A DNA stretch of 64,000 bases from Crocinitomicaceae bacterium. Lineage in GTDB: Bacteria > Bacteroidota > Bacteroidia > Flavobacteriales_D > Crocinitomicaceae. Location: NCBI GenBank assembly GCA_023262855.1, contig JALQYQ010000005.1, positions 20,781 to 84,780 on the forward strand. Reading direction: 5' to 3'. This document shows, piece by piece, positions 8,966 through 17,570 of this stretch (its first letter is position 1; each line of letters begins with the position of its first letter). The notes under the pieces are model-generated. The model saw only the letters and a program-made list of their open reading frames with translations. It searched no databases and was not told where the DNA came from. Both the position numbers and the translations under genes were made by a program.

Positions 8966-11098
8966 TTATTGATTATTTTCAATCACATAGGTCAATACTT
9001 TTTCCATTAAGTGAACGCGATCTTTCCCTGTTACATTATGCTTATGCATTGGATAAGGGAAGAAATCCATTTGAATTCCTAGTTCTACAAATTTCTTTAC
9101 TAAAGCGAAATTATGTTGCATAACAACAACGTCATCCACTGTACCATGAATCAACAACAAATCACCTTTCAAATTTCCAGCGTGAGTTAACAAACTTGCT
9201 TGCTCATAACCTTTAGGGTTTTGCTCTGGACGATCCATGTATCGCTCACCGTACATGATTTCATAGTATTTCCAATCTGTCACAGGTCCACCTGCAACGC
9301 CTACTTTAAATACATCTGGATTTCTCAACATCAACGAGGTTGTCATGAAACCTCCAAACGACCATCCATGTACTGCCAATCGATTTACATCAGCATAAGG
9401 CAATGATTTCAAATAATCTACACCAGTTAATTGATCTTCCATTTCAACTGTACCCAATTGACGATGAATTTGTGATTCAAATGCAAAACCTCTTTCACCT
9501 GATCCACGACCATCTAATGTATAAACTAAATAACCTTGTTCTGCCATCCAATACATCCAAAGATTCGCACCATCCAACCACGAATTTGTAACCAACTGCG
9601 CATGTGGACCACCATAAACATACACTAAAACAGGGTATTTTTTCGAAGGATCAAAATTGCTTGGTTTAATTAAACGGGTATATAAGGTTGATCCATCTTT
9701 ACCAGTCAACGTTTTAATTTCAGCTGTTCCAATTGTATAATTCGCTAACTTCTCCTTGCTTTCAATTAGGAATTTTATTGATTTTCCGCTTGCTAAGAAA
9801 ATTTCAGCTTTATGTGGAACAGAATGACTTGAAAAGGCATCATAGAAATATTTACCACTCGAGTTCAGTGAAAATTCATGTGTTCCTTCTGTTTTCGTTA
9901 CCAATGTTTGTTTACCAGCTAAATCAACTGAATAAACCATAGTGTTCATTCCATTTGGTCCAGTAGCCGTGAAATAAATCAATTTGCCTCCGTTTTTTGT
10001 CTCTAAAATATCCTTAGCTACAAATTTGTTCGTTGTCAACTTTTTAATCAACTTCCCATTGAAATCATAGTAATACAAGTTATTAAAACCATCAATCTCA
10101 GAAATCCAAATAAAGTTGTTTGACTTTTCATTTGGGAAATATGCTGGATGTTCCGGTTCTACCCATTTATCATTCGATTCTTCCAACAATGTTTTAACGA
10201 AAGAACCTGTTTTAACATCATAGACATTTAACCACATGTGATTTTGATCTCTGTTTACTTCAGCAATCACAACATAATTGTTATCTGGTGTAAATGTAAT
10301 GTTCGTTAGATAATCATCTGCAGCACTTTTCGGAGAAATGAAAACCGTTTGTTTAGTTGCCAAATGATAAATTCCAACTTTTGGTTTCTCTGATAACTGT
10401 CCTGCCATAGGATATTTAATTGGCATCAATTCACCTGGTGTTTGAGTAATATCTACCAACGGATATTCATGAACATCCGTTTCATCTTTTTGGTAAAAAG
10501 CTAAGTGCTGACCATTTGGAGACCAAAACAATCCACCAGAAATTCCAAATTCACTGCGAGCAATTGCTTGACCAGAAACGATATTCTTGTCAGTGTTTGA
10601 AGTAACGGTTAATTTTAAACCATCCAAGGTATGTATGAAAACATTGTTTTCTTTCGTGTAAGCTACATTTTCTGTTGCGTTTGAAAACAAGGTTGCTCCT
10701 ACCTCATCATCAATGGAATGCAGTAATTTACCTGTTTTTGTTGCAACATTGTAAACATAATAATGTGTTCCATCGTTTAAATAGAATTCGTTTTCATTTT
10801 TCCATTCCATTCCGAAGAAACTCGTCATTTCACTTTTACATGCTGTATTAAAAGCTTGAATTGTGAGTATTTCGCGATCTTCTTTTGTTATTGCTGAGGA
10901 AGTGAAAATTGTTTGATAATTTTTGCTGAAAAACGAATAACTTTCAGTGTTTGGAATCCATTGAAAACCATACAAACGATCAGGACCAAACAATCGATAT
11001 TGATTCGATACAGCATCTTTTAATGTTAATTCTTTCTTTTGAGCAAATGTACTACTCGTTAATACAAGTGCTCCAATAAGTAAAATGTGTTTAAACAT
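8966..11098 (-). CDS. S9 family prolyl oligopeptidase, dipeptidyl peptidase IV-like
   Basis: The 710-residue protein has a signal peptide (1-19, ending SSTFAQ), an eight-bladed beta-propeller-type region (about 40-440), and an alpha/beta-hydrolase catalytic domain (about 470-710). The nucleophile motif is GWSFGG (Ser580), Asp655 lies in HGTVDD, and His687 lies in MHKHNV. These enzymes release X-Pro or X-Ala dipeptides in the periplasm during peptide use. The motif has Phe where most DPP-IV members have Tyr (GWSYGG). The gene is monocistronic, with its own terminator. Confidence 0.9.
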   Translation of the reverse strand: MFKHILLIGALVLTSSTFAQKKELTLKDAVSNQYRLFGPDRLYGFQWIPNTESYSFFSKNYQTIFTSSAITKEDREILTIQAFNTACKSEMTSFFGMEWKNENEFYLNDGTHYYVYNVATKTGKLLHSIDDEVGATLFSNATENVAYTKENNVFIHTLDGLKLTVTSNTDKNIVSGQAIARSEFGISGGLFWSPNGQHLAFYQKDETDVHEYPLVDITQTPGELMPIKYPMAGQLSEKPKVGIYHLATKQTVFISPKSAADDYLTNITFTPDNNYVVIAEVNRDQNHMWLNVYDVKTGSFVKTLLEESNDKWVEPEHPAYFPNEKSNNFIWISEIDGFNNLYYYDFNGKLIKKLTTNKFVAKDILETKNGGKLIYFTATGPNGMNTMVYSVDLAGKQTLVTKTEGTHEFSLNSSGKYFYDAFSSHSVPHKAEIFLASGKSIKFLIESKEKLANYTIGTAEIKTLTGKDGSTLYTRLIKPSNFDPSKKYPVLVYVYGGPHAQLVTNSWLDGANLWMYWMAEQGYLVYTLDGRGSGERGFAFESQIHRQLGTVEMEDQLTGVDYLKSLPYADVNRLAVHGWSFGGFMTTSLMLRNPDVFKVGVAGGPVTDWKYYEIMYGERYMDRPEQNPKGYEQASLLTHAGNLKGDLLLIHGTVDDVVVMQHNFALVKKFVELGIQMDFFPYPMHKHNVTGKDRVHLMEKVLTYVIENNQ

Positions 11099-11138
11099 AT
11101 GTTGTTATTTAACTAAAAAATCACTTTTTAGTACGTTA

Positions 11139-11813
11139 TTAATTTCGTTTTATTAGTTTACTGAAGTAGTTTTCAACCGGTTTTCCAGCATCAAAACAAT
11201 CTAATAATAGTTTATCTAACTTCGGATCCAAAACTGTTTCGGCATCAAATTCTGCATAAAAATACCATTGTTTATTAAAAATCAAGGGCTCTTTCTGTGC
11301 AGCTTCTTTTAGCTCCTTTGGTATCACTTTGTTTTTTTCTCCTAATATCGTTCCAAAAACCTTCTTAAAATTTGGATTTGTATAAACCGTTTGAAATCCT
11401 TTGATGTCATTTGCTATACCTTCTCGAACCGTTAAAAGATCATCTTTATCGATTTCATATATTCCACCATAAACACGCACATGTTCTGGGCCAAATTCAA
11501 AATAAATGCCATTTACCGCTTTGCTTTTCTTTCCCTCAGGAGCCACAACTGCTGAAACATTCATTTTGTAAGGTGTTTTATCCTTTGAAAAACGAATATC
11601 TCTGTTGATTCGAAAAATACAATCTTTTGCCTCGAGATCCTTGAAACTTGAATCTGTTTTTGCAATTTCTGCTATCAAGTGCTGAACAAAATTCTTAAAT
11701 GGTTCTTTCACTGAATTTTCATAGCGCTTGCGATTTAAATCAAACCAATCTTTGTGATTATTCGGCGCAAGATCGATGAAAAACTGCAAAAAATCGGGTG
11801 TAAAAAATGCCAT
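11139..11813 (-). CDS. DUF2461 family protein
   Basis: This 224-residue protein matches DUF2461 in length and conserved stretches: F(F/L)xDLxxNNxKxWFxxNRxxYE at the N-terminus, CIFRINRDIRFSKDKTPYK in the middle, and YFEFGPEHVRVYGGIY. No enzymatic role is established for the family. A -7 element TACATTTG (11837-11830 on the minus strand) sits about 17 bases upstream of the start codon. The gene is 40 bases upstream of the DPP-IV gene on the same strand, so they may be read together. Confidence 0.83.
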   Translation of the reverse strand: MAFFTPDFLQFFIDLAPNNHKDWFDLNRKRYENSVKEPFKNFVQHLIAEIAKTDSSFKDLEAKDCIFRINRDIRFSKDKTPYKMNVSAVVAPEGKKSKAVNGIYFEFGPEHVRVYGGIYEIDKDDLLTVREGIANDIKGFQTVYTNPNFKKVFGTILGEKNKVIPKELKEAAQKEPLIFNKQWYFYAEFDAETVLDPKLDKLLLDCFDAGKPVENYFSKLIKRN

Positions 11814-11921
11814 GTAATTTAAGTTTAGTCAAATGTAAGAGATTTTAAAGAATCGATGCAATGCTTTTGGGAAAACTTCGCATTCCTAAATAATCAGTAA
11901 CTTTATCAAAAATTAGTAAAA

Positions 11922-12401
11922 ATGAAACACGTATCCTTCGCAAGTATTGAAGCCGCAATTAAAAAAGTTGACAATTTAGACGACGATGGTTTAGAGCAAT
12001 TATCAGAGAAATATGCATTGGCGCAACAGACTTTATTAAGTTATGTTATGTCAGCTGCAATCGAATATCAAAATGAAAAATTAGAAGGCTTACTTATTTA
12101 TTACTATTGTTTAATCTGTGAATGTTTCGATACTGAAGGGTTAAAAATAAGACAAGTAACAGAAGATGATATTGATGCTTTTGAAGAGCCATACTTCGAT
12201 ATGTTGGATGCCTACTTTGAAAATGACGACGATGAAGTTTTGGAAGATTTTTGTGATCAACCAGAATTAACTCAATTCATGGCCATGGAAATTTCAACAG
12301 AAGATGAAGATGGAACAACATTGGATGATGAAACTGCAACGCAATTGTTCATTGTTTCACTTGCAATGATTACGTTATTGAATCGTGCTATCGAAGCATA
12401 A
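11922..12401 (+). CDS. Hypothetical acidic cytoplasmic protein
   Basis: The 159-residue protein has no signal peptide. It is strongly acidic (clusters FENDDDEVLEDFCDQPE and STEDEDGTTLDDET) and mainly helical in appearance. I do not recognise the family. It starts at an ATG with no clear Shine-Dalgarno. The thioesterase gene follows 24 bases later on the same strand, so the two probably form a transcript. Confidence 0.6.
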   Translation: MKHVSFASIEAAIKKVDNLDDDGLEQLSEKYALAQQTLLSYVMSAAIEYQNEKLEGLLIYYYCLICECFDTEGLKIRQVTEDDIDAFEEPYFDMLDAYFENDDDEVLEDFCDQPELTQFMAMEISTEDEDGTTLDDETATQLFIVSLAMITLLNRAIEA

Positions 12402-12425
12402 TTCTTTTCAAACTTAAAAACGAAC

Positions 12426-12833
12426 ATGAAATCGCCAGAAGAAATTGTCGGAATCATGCTTGAAAAAGACGCCTTTAGCAAGTGGATGAATTTAACGGTT
12501 CATTCACTTGGCTTAGGATTTTGTGAACTTTCAACCACAGTTCATTCAGAAATGCTCAACGGCTTCGAAATTCTTCACGGAGGTATTTCTTATTCCCTTT
12601 CAGACTCAGCCTTAGCATTTGCATCCAATTCTCGAGGTAACAAATGCGTTAGCATCGAAACTTCAATTTCACACATTCGCCCTGCAAAATTAGGCGATAC
12701 CTTAACTGCCAGGGCCAAAGAAGTGCATCGCGGCAAAACAATTGGTATTTACGAAGTGGAAATCACCAATCAAGAAAATAAACTAATTTCTTTGTTCAAA
12801 GGAACAGTTCACGTTTCACAAGATTGCTGGTAA
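12426..12833 (+). CDS. Hotdog-fold acyl-CoA thioesterase, PaaI type
   Basis: The 135-residue single-domain protein matches PaaI-type thioesterases. It has the motif N-x2-EILHGGISYSLSDSALAFAS, where Asn, HGG and Asp form the usual hotdog active site, and the later strand SISHIRPAKLGDTL. Such enzymes hydrolyse aryl- or acyl-CoA esters and release CoA. In many Bacteroidota the gene sits close to beta-oxidation genes, as here (the MarR-fad cluster starts about 100 bases downstream). That neighbourhood suggests a housekeeping role in fatty or aromatic acyl-CoA turnover. Confidence 0.8.
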   Translation: MKSPEEIVGIMLEKDAFSKWMNLTVHSLGLGFCELSTTVHSEMLNGFEILHGGISYSLSDSALAFASNSRGNKCVSIETSISHIRPAKLGDTLTARAKEVHRGKTIGIYEVEITNQENKLISLFKGTVHVSQDCW

Positions 12834-12881
12834 ACAATCTATTTTCTTGAAAATTCTTTTCTCGAAAAAAATCGATTTTTA

Positions 12882-12893
12882 TATGCAAGCATA
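12882..12893. promoter_or_regulatory. Candidate operator TATGC-AA-GCATA upstream of the MarR-fad operon
   Basis: TATGCAAGCATA is an inverted repeat with 5-bp arms ending 38 bases before the MarR start. A nearly identical palindrome, TATGCATGCATA, precedes the acyl-CoA dehydrogenase gene at 21295-21306. Binding by the MarR protein encoded next to it is inference. Confidence 0.5.
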
Positions 12894-12931
12894 AAATATT
12901 TTAGTACATTTAAGCGTGCTAAAATTTATGT

Positions 12932-13381
12932 ATGGCAGAAAAACCTGAATTATTATTTGATTTTGTAGTGAGACATTCGTGGCATCGAATTTCTCGTATG
13001 TATAACCAGCGCGCGGCAGAACACGATATGACCATGTCTATCGGTTTTATTCTAATGTCTGTTGACAAAGAAGGGACACCAAGTACACAGCTTGGACCCC
13101 GAATGGGAATGGAACCAACATCGCTTTCCAGAACGATTAAAACGATGGAAGAACGCGGATTGATTCGCCGTGAAGAAGATTTAGTTGACAAACGAAAAGT
13201 GTTGATTTTTCTTACTCCAGAAGGTGTTGAAATGCGTAAAATGGTGCGCAATTTCGTCGTTGGTTTTAATGAACGTATTTATGCCAAAATTCCTAAGTCC
13301 AAGCTTCAAGCATTTTTTGAGGTCGCTGCGCAAGTGGACGAATTGATTGAAGATGAATTAAAAAACAACAAAATAGATTAA
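12932..13381 (+). CDS. MarR family transcriptional regulator of the fatty-acid degradation cluster
   Basis: The 149-residue protein has the MarR winged-helix layout: an N-terminal dimer helix, the recognition region STQLGPRMGMEPTSLSRTIK, and the wing ERGLIRREEDLVDKRKVLIFLT, which carries the conserved D-x-R. MarR proteins are dimers that leave DNA on binding a small ligand. An acyl-CoA or fatty acid would suit the context but is not shown. It is the first gene of an operon with the FadN-type enzyme (10 bases downstream). A palindrome 38 bases upstream of its start recurs at the acyl-CoA dehydrogenase gene. Confidence 0.88.
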   Translation: MAEKPELLFDFVVRHSWHRISRMYNQRAAEHDMTMSIGFILMSVDKEGTPSTQLGPRMGMEPTSLSRTIKTMEERGLIRREEDLVDKRKVLIFLTPEGVEMRKMVRNFVVGFNERIYAKIPKSKLQAFFEVAAQVDELIEDELKNNKID

Positions 13382-13391
13382 CCTGAATTAT

Positions 13392-15797
13392 ATGAACACA
13401 CACATTAAAAAGGTAGCCGTTTTAGGTTCTGGTGTTATGGGTTCTAGAATTGCGTGTCATTTTGCCAATATTGGCTGTGAAGTAATTCTATTGGATATTG
13501 CCCCGAAAGAACTTTCTCCAGATGAAACAAAAAAAGGTCTTACCCTTGAGACAAAGGCTGTTCGAAACAGAATTGTCAATCAATCACTTGAAGCCGCAGT
13601 AAAATCGAATCCATCTCCAATTTATCGTAAATCATTTGCACAACGCATCATTACAGGAAACTTTGATGATGATATGTCAAAAATTGCAAATTGTGATTGG
13701 GTTATCGAAGTTGTGATTGAGCGTTTAGATATCAAGAAATCGGTTTTCGATCAAGTTGAAAAATACAGAACTCCCGGAACACTTATTACTTCTAATACAT
13801 CTGGAATTCCAATTCACATGATGCTAGATGGAAGATCTGATGATTTTAAAGCACATTTCTGTGGAACTCATTTCTTCAATCCGCCACGCTATTTACAGCT
13901 ATTAGAAATCATTCCAACTCCGTCAACAAAACGTGAAGTTATTGACTTCTTGATGGATTATGGATCACGCTACCTTGGCAAGAAAACCGTTTTGTGTAAA
14001 GACACTCCTGCATTTATTGCGAATCGTGTTGGTGTTTATTCAATCATGGCACTTTTTCATGCTGTTTCTGAAATGGGATTAACCGTAGAAGAAGTGGATA
14101 AATTAACCGGTCCAGTTTTAGGTCGACCAAAATCTGCAACTTTCAGAACATGTGATGTTGTTGGTTTGGACACCTTGGTTCATGTAGCCAATGGATTGAA
14201 AGCGAATTGTCCAACAGATGAAGAAAAATCGTTGTTTGAATTGCCCGATTACATTTCTAAAATGGTTGAAAACAATTGGCTTGGATCGAAATCTGGACAA
14301 GGTTTTTATAAAAAAGTAAAAACTGCTGATGGTAAAAGTGAAATTCATGCCTTGGATCTAAAAACATTGGATTACCGAGCGTCAGAGAAAGTGAAATTTG
14401 CCACTTTGGAAATGACAAAACCAATCGATGACCTAAAACAACGTACAAAAATGTTGTTCATGGGAATGGATAAGGCGGGTGAATTCTACCGAAAACTGTT
14501 TGGTGGATTGTTTGCTTATGTTTCGAATCGTTTACCTGAAATCACAGATGATTTATATAAAATTGATGACGCATTAAAAGCAGGATTCGGTTGGGAACTT
14601 GGACCTTTTGAAACGTGGGATATTCTTGGTTTAGACCAAGGATTAAAATTAATTGCTGACAATAACAAAATTGCAGCAACATGGGTTTCAGAAATGAAAG
14701 CTGCTGGAATTACATCATTCTACAAATTGGAAAAAGGCCAAAAAATGTACTATGATGTGCAAACCAAAGGCTATAAAACAATTCCTGGAACCGAAAACCT
14801 AGTTTTATTGGATGCATTGCGCTCAGAAAACAAAGTTTGGGGTAACTCAGACACCACCATCGTGAACCTTGGAGATGGAATTTTAAATTTAGAATTCCAC
14901 ACAAAAATGAATACAATCGGCGGCGGAGTGATTGAAGGAATTAATAAAGCAATCGATTTGGCGGAGAAGGAATACAAAGGCTTGGTCATTTCGAATACAG
15001 GTCAAAACTTTTCAGCTGGTGCGAATGTCGGGATGATTTTCATGATGGCAATCGAACAAGATTACGATGAATTAAATTTCGCAGTAAAAGCTTTTCAGGA
15101 TACAATGATGCGCATTCGCTATTCGAATATCCCAGTAATTGTTGCTCCTCATAACATGGCATTAGGTGGCGGCTGTGAAATGTCAATGCATGCTGACAAA
15201 GTAGTTGCACATGCTGAATTGTATATGGGACTCGTTGAATTTGGAGTTGGTTTAATTCCAGGTGGAGGTGGATCCAAAGAATACGCAAAACGATTATCCG
15301 AAGAACTAAAAGAAGGTGACATCAAAATCAATCGTTTGAGAGAACGCTTCCTGACAATTGGTCAAGCAAAAGTTTCTACATCGGCTTATGAAGCCTTTGA
15401 TCTAGGTTATTTAAGAAATGGAATCGATGAAGTAGTTGTGAGTCGTGATCACCAACTTGCTCGTGCAAAAGCAGCTGCAATTGAATTAGCTGACAAAGGC
15501 TATATCGCACCAAAACGTGAGAAAAACATAACAGTAATGGGACAAGAAGGTCTTGGAATTGTATACGTGGGTGCGAATTCAATGCTTTCTGGAAATTATA
15601 TGTCAGACCACGATCGCGTGATTTCTGAAAAACTAGGTTTTGTGCTTTGTGGTGGTGATTTAAGCGAAAATACTGTTGTTTCAGAACAATATCTGCTTGA
15701 CTTAGAACGCAAGGCATTTGTTGAACTTTGTGCTGAAAGAAAAACATTGGAACGATTGGAAAGCCTAGTAAAAAACGGTAAAATTCTGCGGAATTAG
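13392..15797 (+). CDS. fadN: 3-hydroxyacyl-CoA dehydrogenase / enoyl-CoA hydratase (FadN-type)
   Basis: The 801-residue bifunctional beta-oxidation enzyme has the dehydrogenase first, opposite to E. coli FadB. The Rossmann motif VLGSGVMGSRIA is at about 10-21, with FFNPPRYLQLLEIIPT and the 3HCDH C-terminal domain (DTPAFIANRVG) following. The enoyl-CoA hydratase/crotonase domain lies at about 490-700, with GGGCEMSMHADKVV and GLVEFGVGLIPGGGG. This order and length match the FadN type known from Bacillus subtilis. The enzyme hydrates trans-2-enoyl-CoA and oxidises the 3-hydroxyacyl-CoA with NAD. The thiolase that completes the cycle lies downstream, after one intervening gene. Confidence 0.92.
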   Translation: MNTHIKKVAVLGSGVMGSRIACHFANIGCEVILLDIAPKELSPDETKKGLTLETKAVRNRIVNQSLEAAVKSNPSPIYRKSFAQRIITGNFDDDMSKIANCDWVIEVVIERLDIKKSVFDQVEKYRTPGTLITSNTSGIPIHMMLDGRSDDFKAHFCGTHFFNPPRYLQLLEIIPTPSTKREVIDFLMDYGSRYLGKKTVLCKDTPAFIANRVGVYSIMALFHAVSEMGLTVEEVDKLTGPVLGRPKSATFRTCDVVGLDTLVHVANGLKANCPTDEEKSLFELPDYISKMVENNWLGSKSGQGFYKKVKTADGKSEIHALDLKTLDYRASEKVKFATLEMTKPIDDLKQRTKMLFMGMDKAGEFYRKLFGGLFAYVSNRLPEITDDLYKIDDALKAGFGWELGPFETWDILGLDQGLKLIADNNKIAATWVSEMKAAGITSFYKLEKGQKMYYDVQTKGYKTIPGTENLVLLDALRSENKVWGNSDTTIVNLGDGILNLEFHTKMNTIGGGVIEGINKAIDLAEKEYKGLVISNTGQNFSAGANVGMIFMMAIEQDYDELNFAVKAFQDTMMRIRYSNIPVIVAPHNMALGGGCEMSMHADKVVAHAELYMGLVEFGVGLIPGGGGSKEYAKRLSEELKEGDIKINRLRERFLTIGQAKVSTSAYEAFDLGYLRNGIDEVVVSRDHQLARAKAAAIELADKGYIAPKREKNITVMGQEGLGIVYVGANSMLSGNYMSDHDRVISEKLGFVLCGGDLSENTVVSEQYLLDLERKAFVELCAERKTLERLESLVKNGKILRN

Positions 15798-15854
15798 ACT
15801 TTAGGACAGAAGGATATTAAAATTTTAAGACATATATGAATTTAAAATAGCATT

Positions 15855-16214
15855 TTGAAGAAAGCACATAATTTCAGGGAATTGAAAATTTGGAAAGAAT
15901 CAATGATTCTAGTTAAGAAAGTTTACCAAATAACTTCCGAATTACCAATGGACGAAAAATTTGGATTAGTGTCTCAAATTAATCGTTGTGCAATTTCTAT
16001 TCCTTCAAATATTGCTGAAAATTCTGGTAGAACTACTGAAAAAGAATTTCTTCATTTTTTAAATATTGCGATTTCTTCTTCTTATGAACTTGAGACACAA
16101 TTACTCTTAATTGAAGATATTTTCCAAATTCAGACTAAGTCTATTTTAATGGAATTAGAAGCACTGCAGAAGATGATCGGTGCTTTCAAGAGAATACTAA
16201 AAACAGAAAAGTAA
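15855..16214 (+). CDS. Four-helix-bundle protein (23S rRNA intervening-sequence / bAvd-like family)
   Basis: The 119-residue protein matches the four-helix-bundle family (S23/IVS proteins, related to the accessory variability determinant Avd). It shows FRELKIWKESM near the start, INRCAISIPSNIAENSGR, and FLNIAISSSYELETQL. It appears to begin at TTG (15855), because no ATG lies upstream in frame at the family's usual start. No reverse transcriptase or variable repeat is nearby, so this is not a diversity-generating retroelement. The gene sits between fadN and the thiolase, where it has no evident metabolic role, and is followed by an imperfect hairpin at 16223-16264. Confidence 0.78.
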   Translation: MKKAHNFRELKIWKESMILVKKVYQITSELPMDEKFGLVSQINRCAISIPSNIAENSGRTTEKEFLHFLNIAISSSYELETQLLLIEDIFQIQTKSILMELEALQKMIGAFKRILKTEK

Positions 16215-16222
16215 ATAATATT

Positions 16223-16264
16223 GATGTTAGGATTTAAGTCCAGAAGTCTTAAAATTCTAACATC
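16223..16264. repeat. Imperfect 42-nt inverted repeat between the four-helix gene and thiolase
   Basis: The outer arms GATGTTAG/CTAACATC (16223-16230, 16257-16264) and inner arms TTTAAG/CTTAAA (16233-16238, 16248-16253) form a nested hairpin. No T run follows, so a terminator is unlikely. The element could be a REP-like repeat or an mRNA processing or stability structure inside the operon. Confidence 0.5.
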
Positions 16265-16279
16265 CTAAAATCTTTAACA

Positions 16280-17458
16280 ATGGGACAAAGAGCATATATA
16301 GTAGCTGGTTTCAGATCGGCAGTTGGCAAAGCAGGAAAAGGCGGATTTCGTTTTTACAGACCAGATGATTTGGCGGCAGATGTTATTAAACATTTAATGG
16401 CTTCTGTTCCTCAATTAGATAAATTGCGTGTAGATGACGTTATTGTGGGAAATGCAACTCCGGAAGCTGAACAAGGTTTAAACGTTGGAAGAATGATTTC
16501 ACTCATGGGATTGAATACCGATAAAGTTCCTGGAATGACAGTGAACCGTTATTGTTCATCTGGCTTGGAAACAATCGCAATCGCAACAGCAAAAATTGAA
16601 AGTGGAATGGCTGAATGTATCATTGCAGGCGGTGTTGAATCGATGTCAGTTATGGCAATGGGTGGATGGCGAATTGTTCCAAATCCAAAAGTGGGCAAAG
16701 AAAATCCAAATTGGTACTGGGGAATGGGGCTAACGGCTGAAGCTGTTGCGCAACAATATAAAGTAACACGAGAAGAACAAGATGCATTTGCGGTTCACTC
16801 ACACAATAAAGCATTAGCCGCAATTCAATCTGGACGATTCAAAGATGACATCGTTCCTGTTGAAGTGGAACGCATCTTTTTAGACGCAAACGAAAAACGT
16901 CAAGTTGAAAAATACATTGTTGACACAGATGAAGGTCCACGTGTGAGTAGCATCGAGGCCTTGGGGAATTTAAAACCAGTTTTCGCAAATGGCGGTTCAG
17001 TTACTGCAGGAAATTCTTCCCAAACTTCAGACGGCGCCGCATTTGTATTGGTTATGTCTGAACGAATGGTAAAAGAATTGAATCTAGAACCAATTGCGCG
17101 TTTGGCTTCCTATTCTGTGGTTGGTGTTGAGCCACGTATCATGGGAATCGGACCTGTTGATGCTATTCCAAAGGCAATAAAAGCTGCTGGTTTAACTCAA
17201 AATGACATTAGTTTATTCGAATTAAACGAAGCATTTGCTTCACAATCAATTGCTGTAATCCGTGAAACAGGAATCAATCCAGATATTGTGAATGTAAACG
17301 GAGGAGCTTTGGCTCTTGGGCATCCACTCGGTTGTACAGGTGCAAAACTATCCGTTCAAATTATGAATGAATTGAAAAAACGTCAACAAAAATATGGTAT
17401 TGTAACCATGTGCGTTGGAACAGGACAAGGTGCCGCTGGCGTTATTGAAATGATTTAA
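16280..17458 (+). CDS. fadA: Acetyl-CoA C-acyltransferase (thiolase)
   Basis: The 392-residue thiolase has the full catalytic set: acyl-accepting Cys92 in NRYCSSGLET, His348 in GGALALGHPLGCTGA, and Cys378 in MCVGTGQGAAG, plus the LNEAFA motif. It cleaves 3-ketoacyl-CoA with CoA to give acetyl-CoA. With the upstream FadN-type enzyme it forms the usual beta-oxidation pair. The order MarR-fadN-(four-helix)-fadA indicates one operon interrupted by an extra gene. A clear terminator follows at 17478-17508. Confidence 0.93.
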   Translation: MGQRAYIVAGFRSAVGKAGKGGFRFYRPDDLAADVIKHLMASVPQLDKLRVDDVIVGNATPEAEQGLNVGRMISLMGLNTDKVPGMTVNRYCSSGLETIAIATAKIESGMAECIIAGGVESMSVMAMGGWRIVPNPKVGKENPNWYWGMGLTAEAVAQQYKVTREEQDAFAVHSHNKALAAIQSGRFKDDIVPVEVERIFLDANEKRQVEKYIVDTDEGPRVSSIEALGNLKPVFANGGSVTAGNSSQTSDGAAFVLVMSERMVKELNLEPIARLASYSVVGVEPRIMGIGPVDAIPKAIKAAGLTQNDISLFELNEAFASQSIAVIRETGINPDIVNVNGGALALGHPLGCTGAKLSVQIMNELKKRQQKYGIVTMCVGTGQGAAGVIEMI

Positions 17459-17477
17459 AACAATAATCTATACTACC

Positions 17478-17508
17478 AACCGCTTTCAGCAATGAAGGCG
17501 GTTTTTTT
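17478..17508 (+). terminator. Terminator of the MarR-fad operon
   Basis: AACCGCTTTCA (17478-17488), loop GCAA, TGAAGGCGGTT (17493-17503). The eleven-base-pair stem has one G-U pair and is followed by seven T. Confidence 0.85.
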
Positions 17509-17558
17509 GTGTTCGATTTTACCTATTTGTAGGTAGGCTTACGCTGAAACAATAATCT

Positions 17559-17566
17559 TATCTTTG
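17559..17566 (+). promoter_or_regulatory. -7 element of the DEAD-box helicase gene
   Basis: TATCTTTG lies only 4 nt before the ATG at 17571. A start site at the usual distance would fall on or next to the start codon, giving a leaderless mRNA. No good -33 TTG at N19 was found. Confidence 0.5.
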
Positions 17567-17570
17567 CTGA

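Noticed and set aside
15855..16214. Diversity-generating retroelement accessory gene
   Set aside because: The protein is of the Avd-like fold family, but no reverse transcriptase, template repeat or variable repeat is present.
16223..16264. Terminator between the four-helix gene and thiolase
   Set aside because: The hairpin is imperfect and has no T run in either direction.
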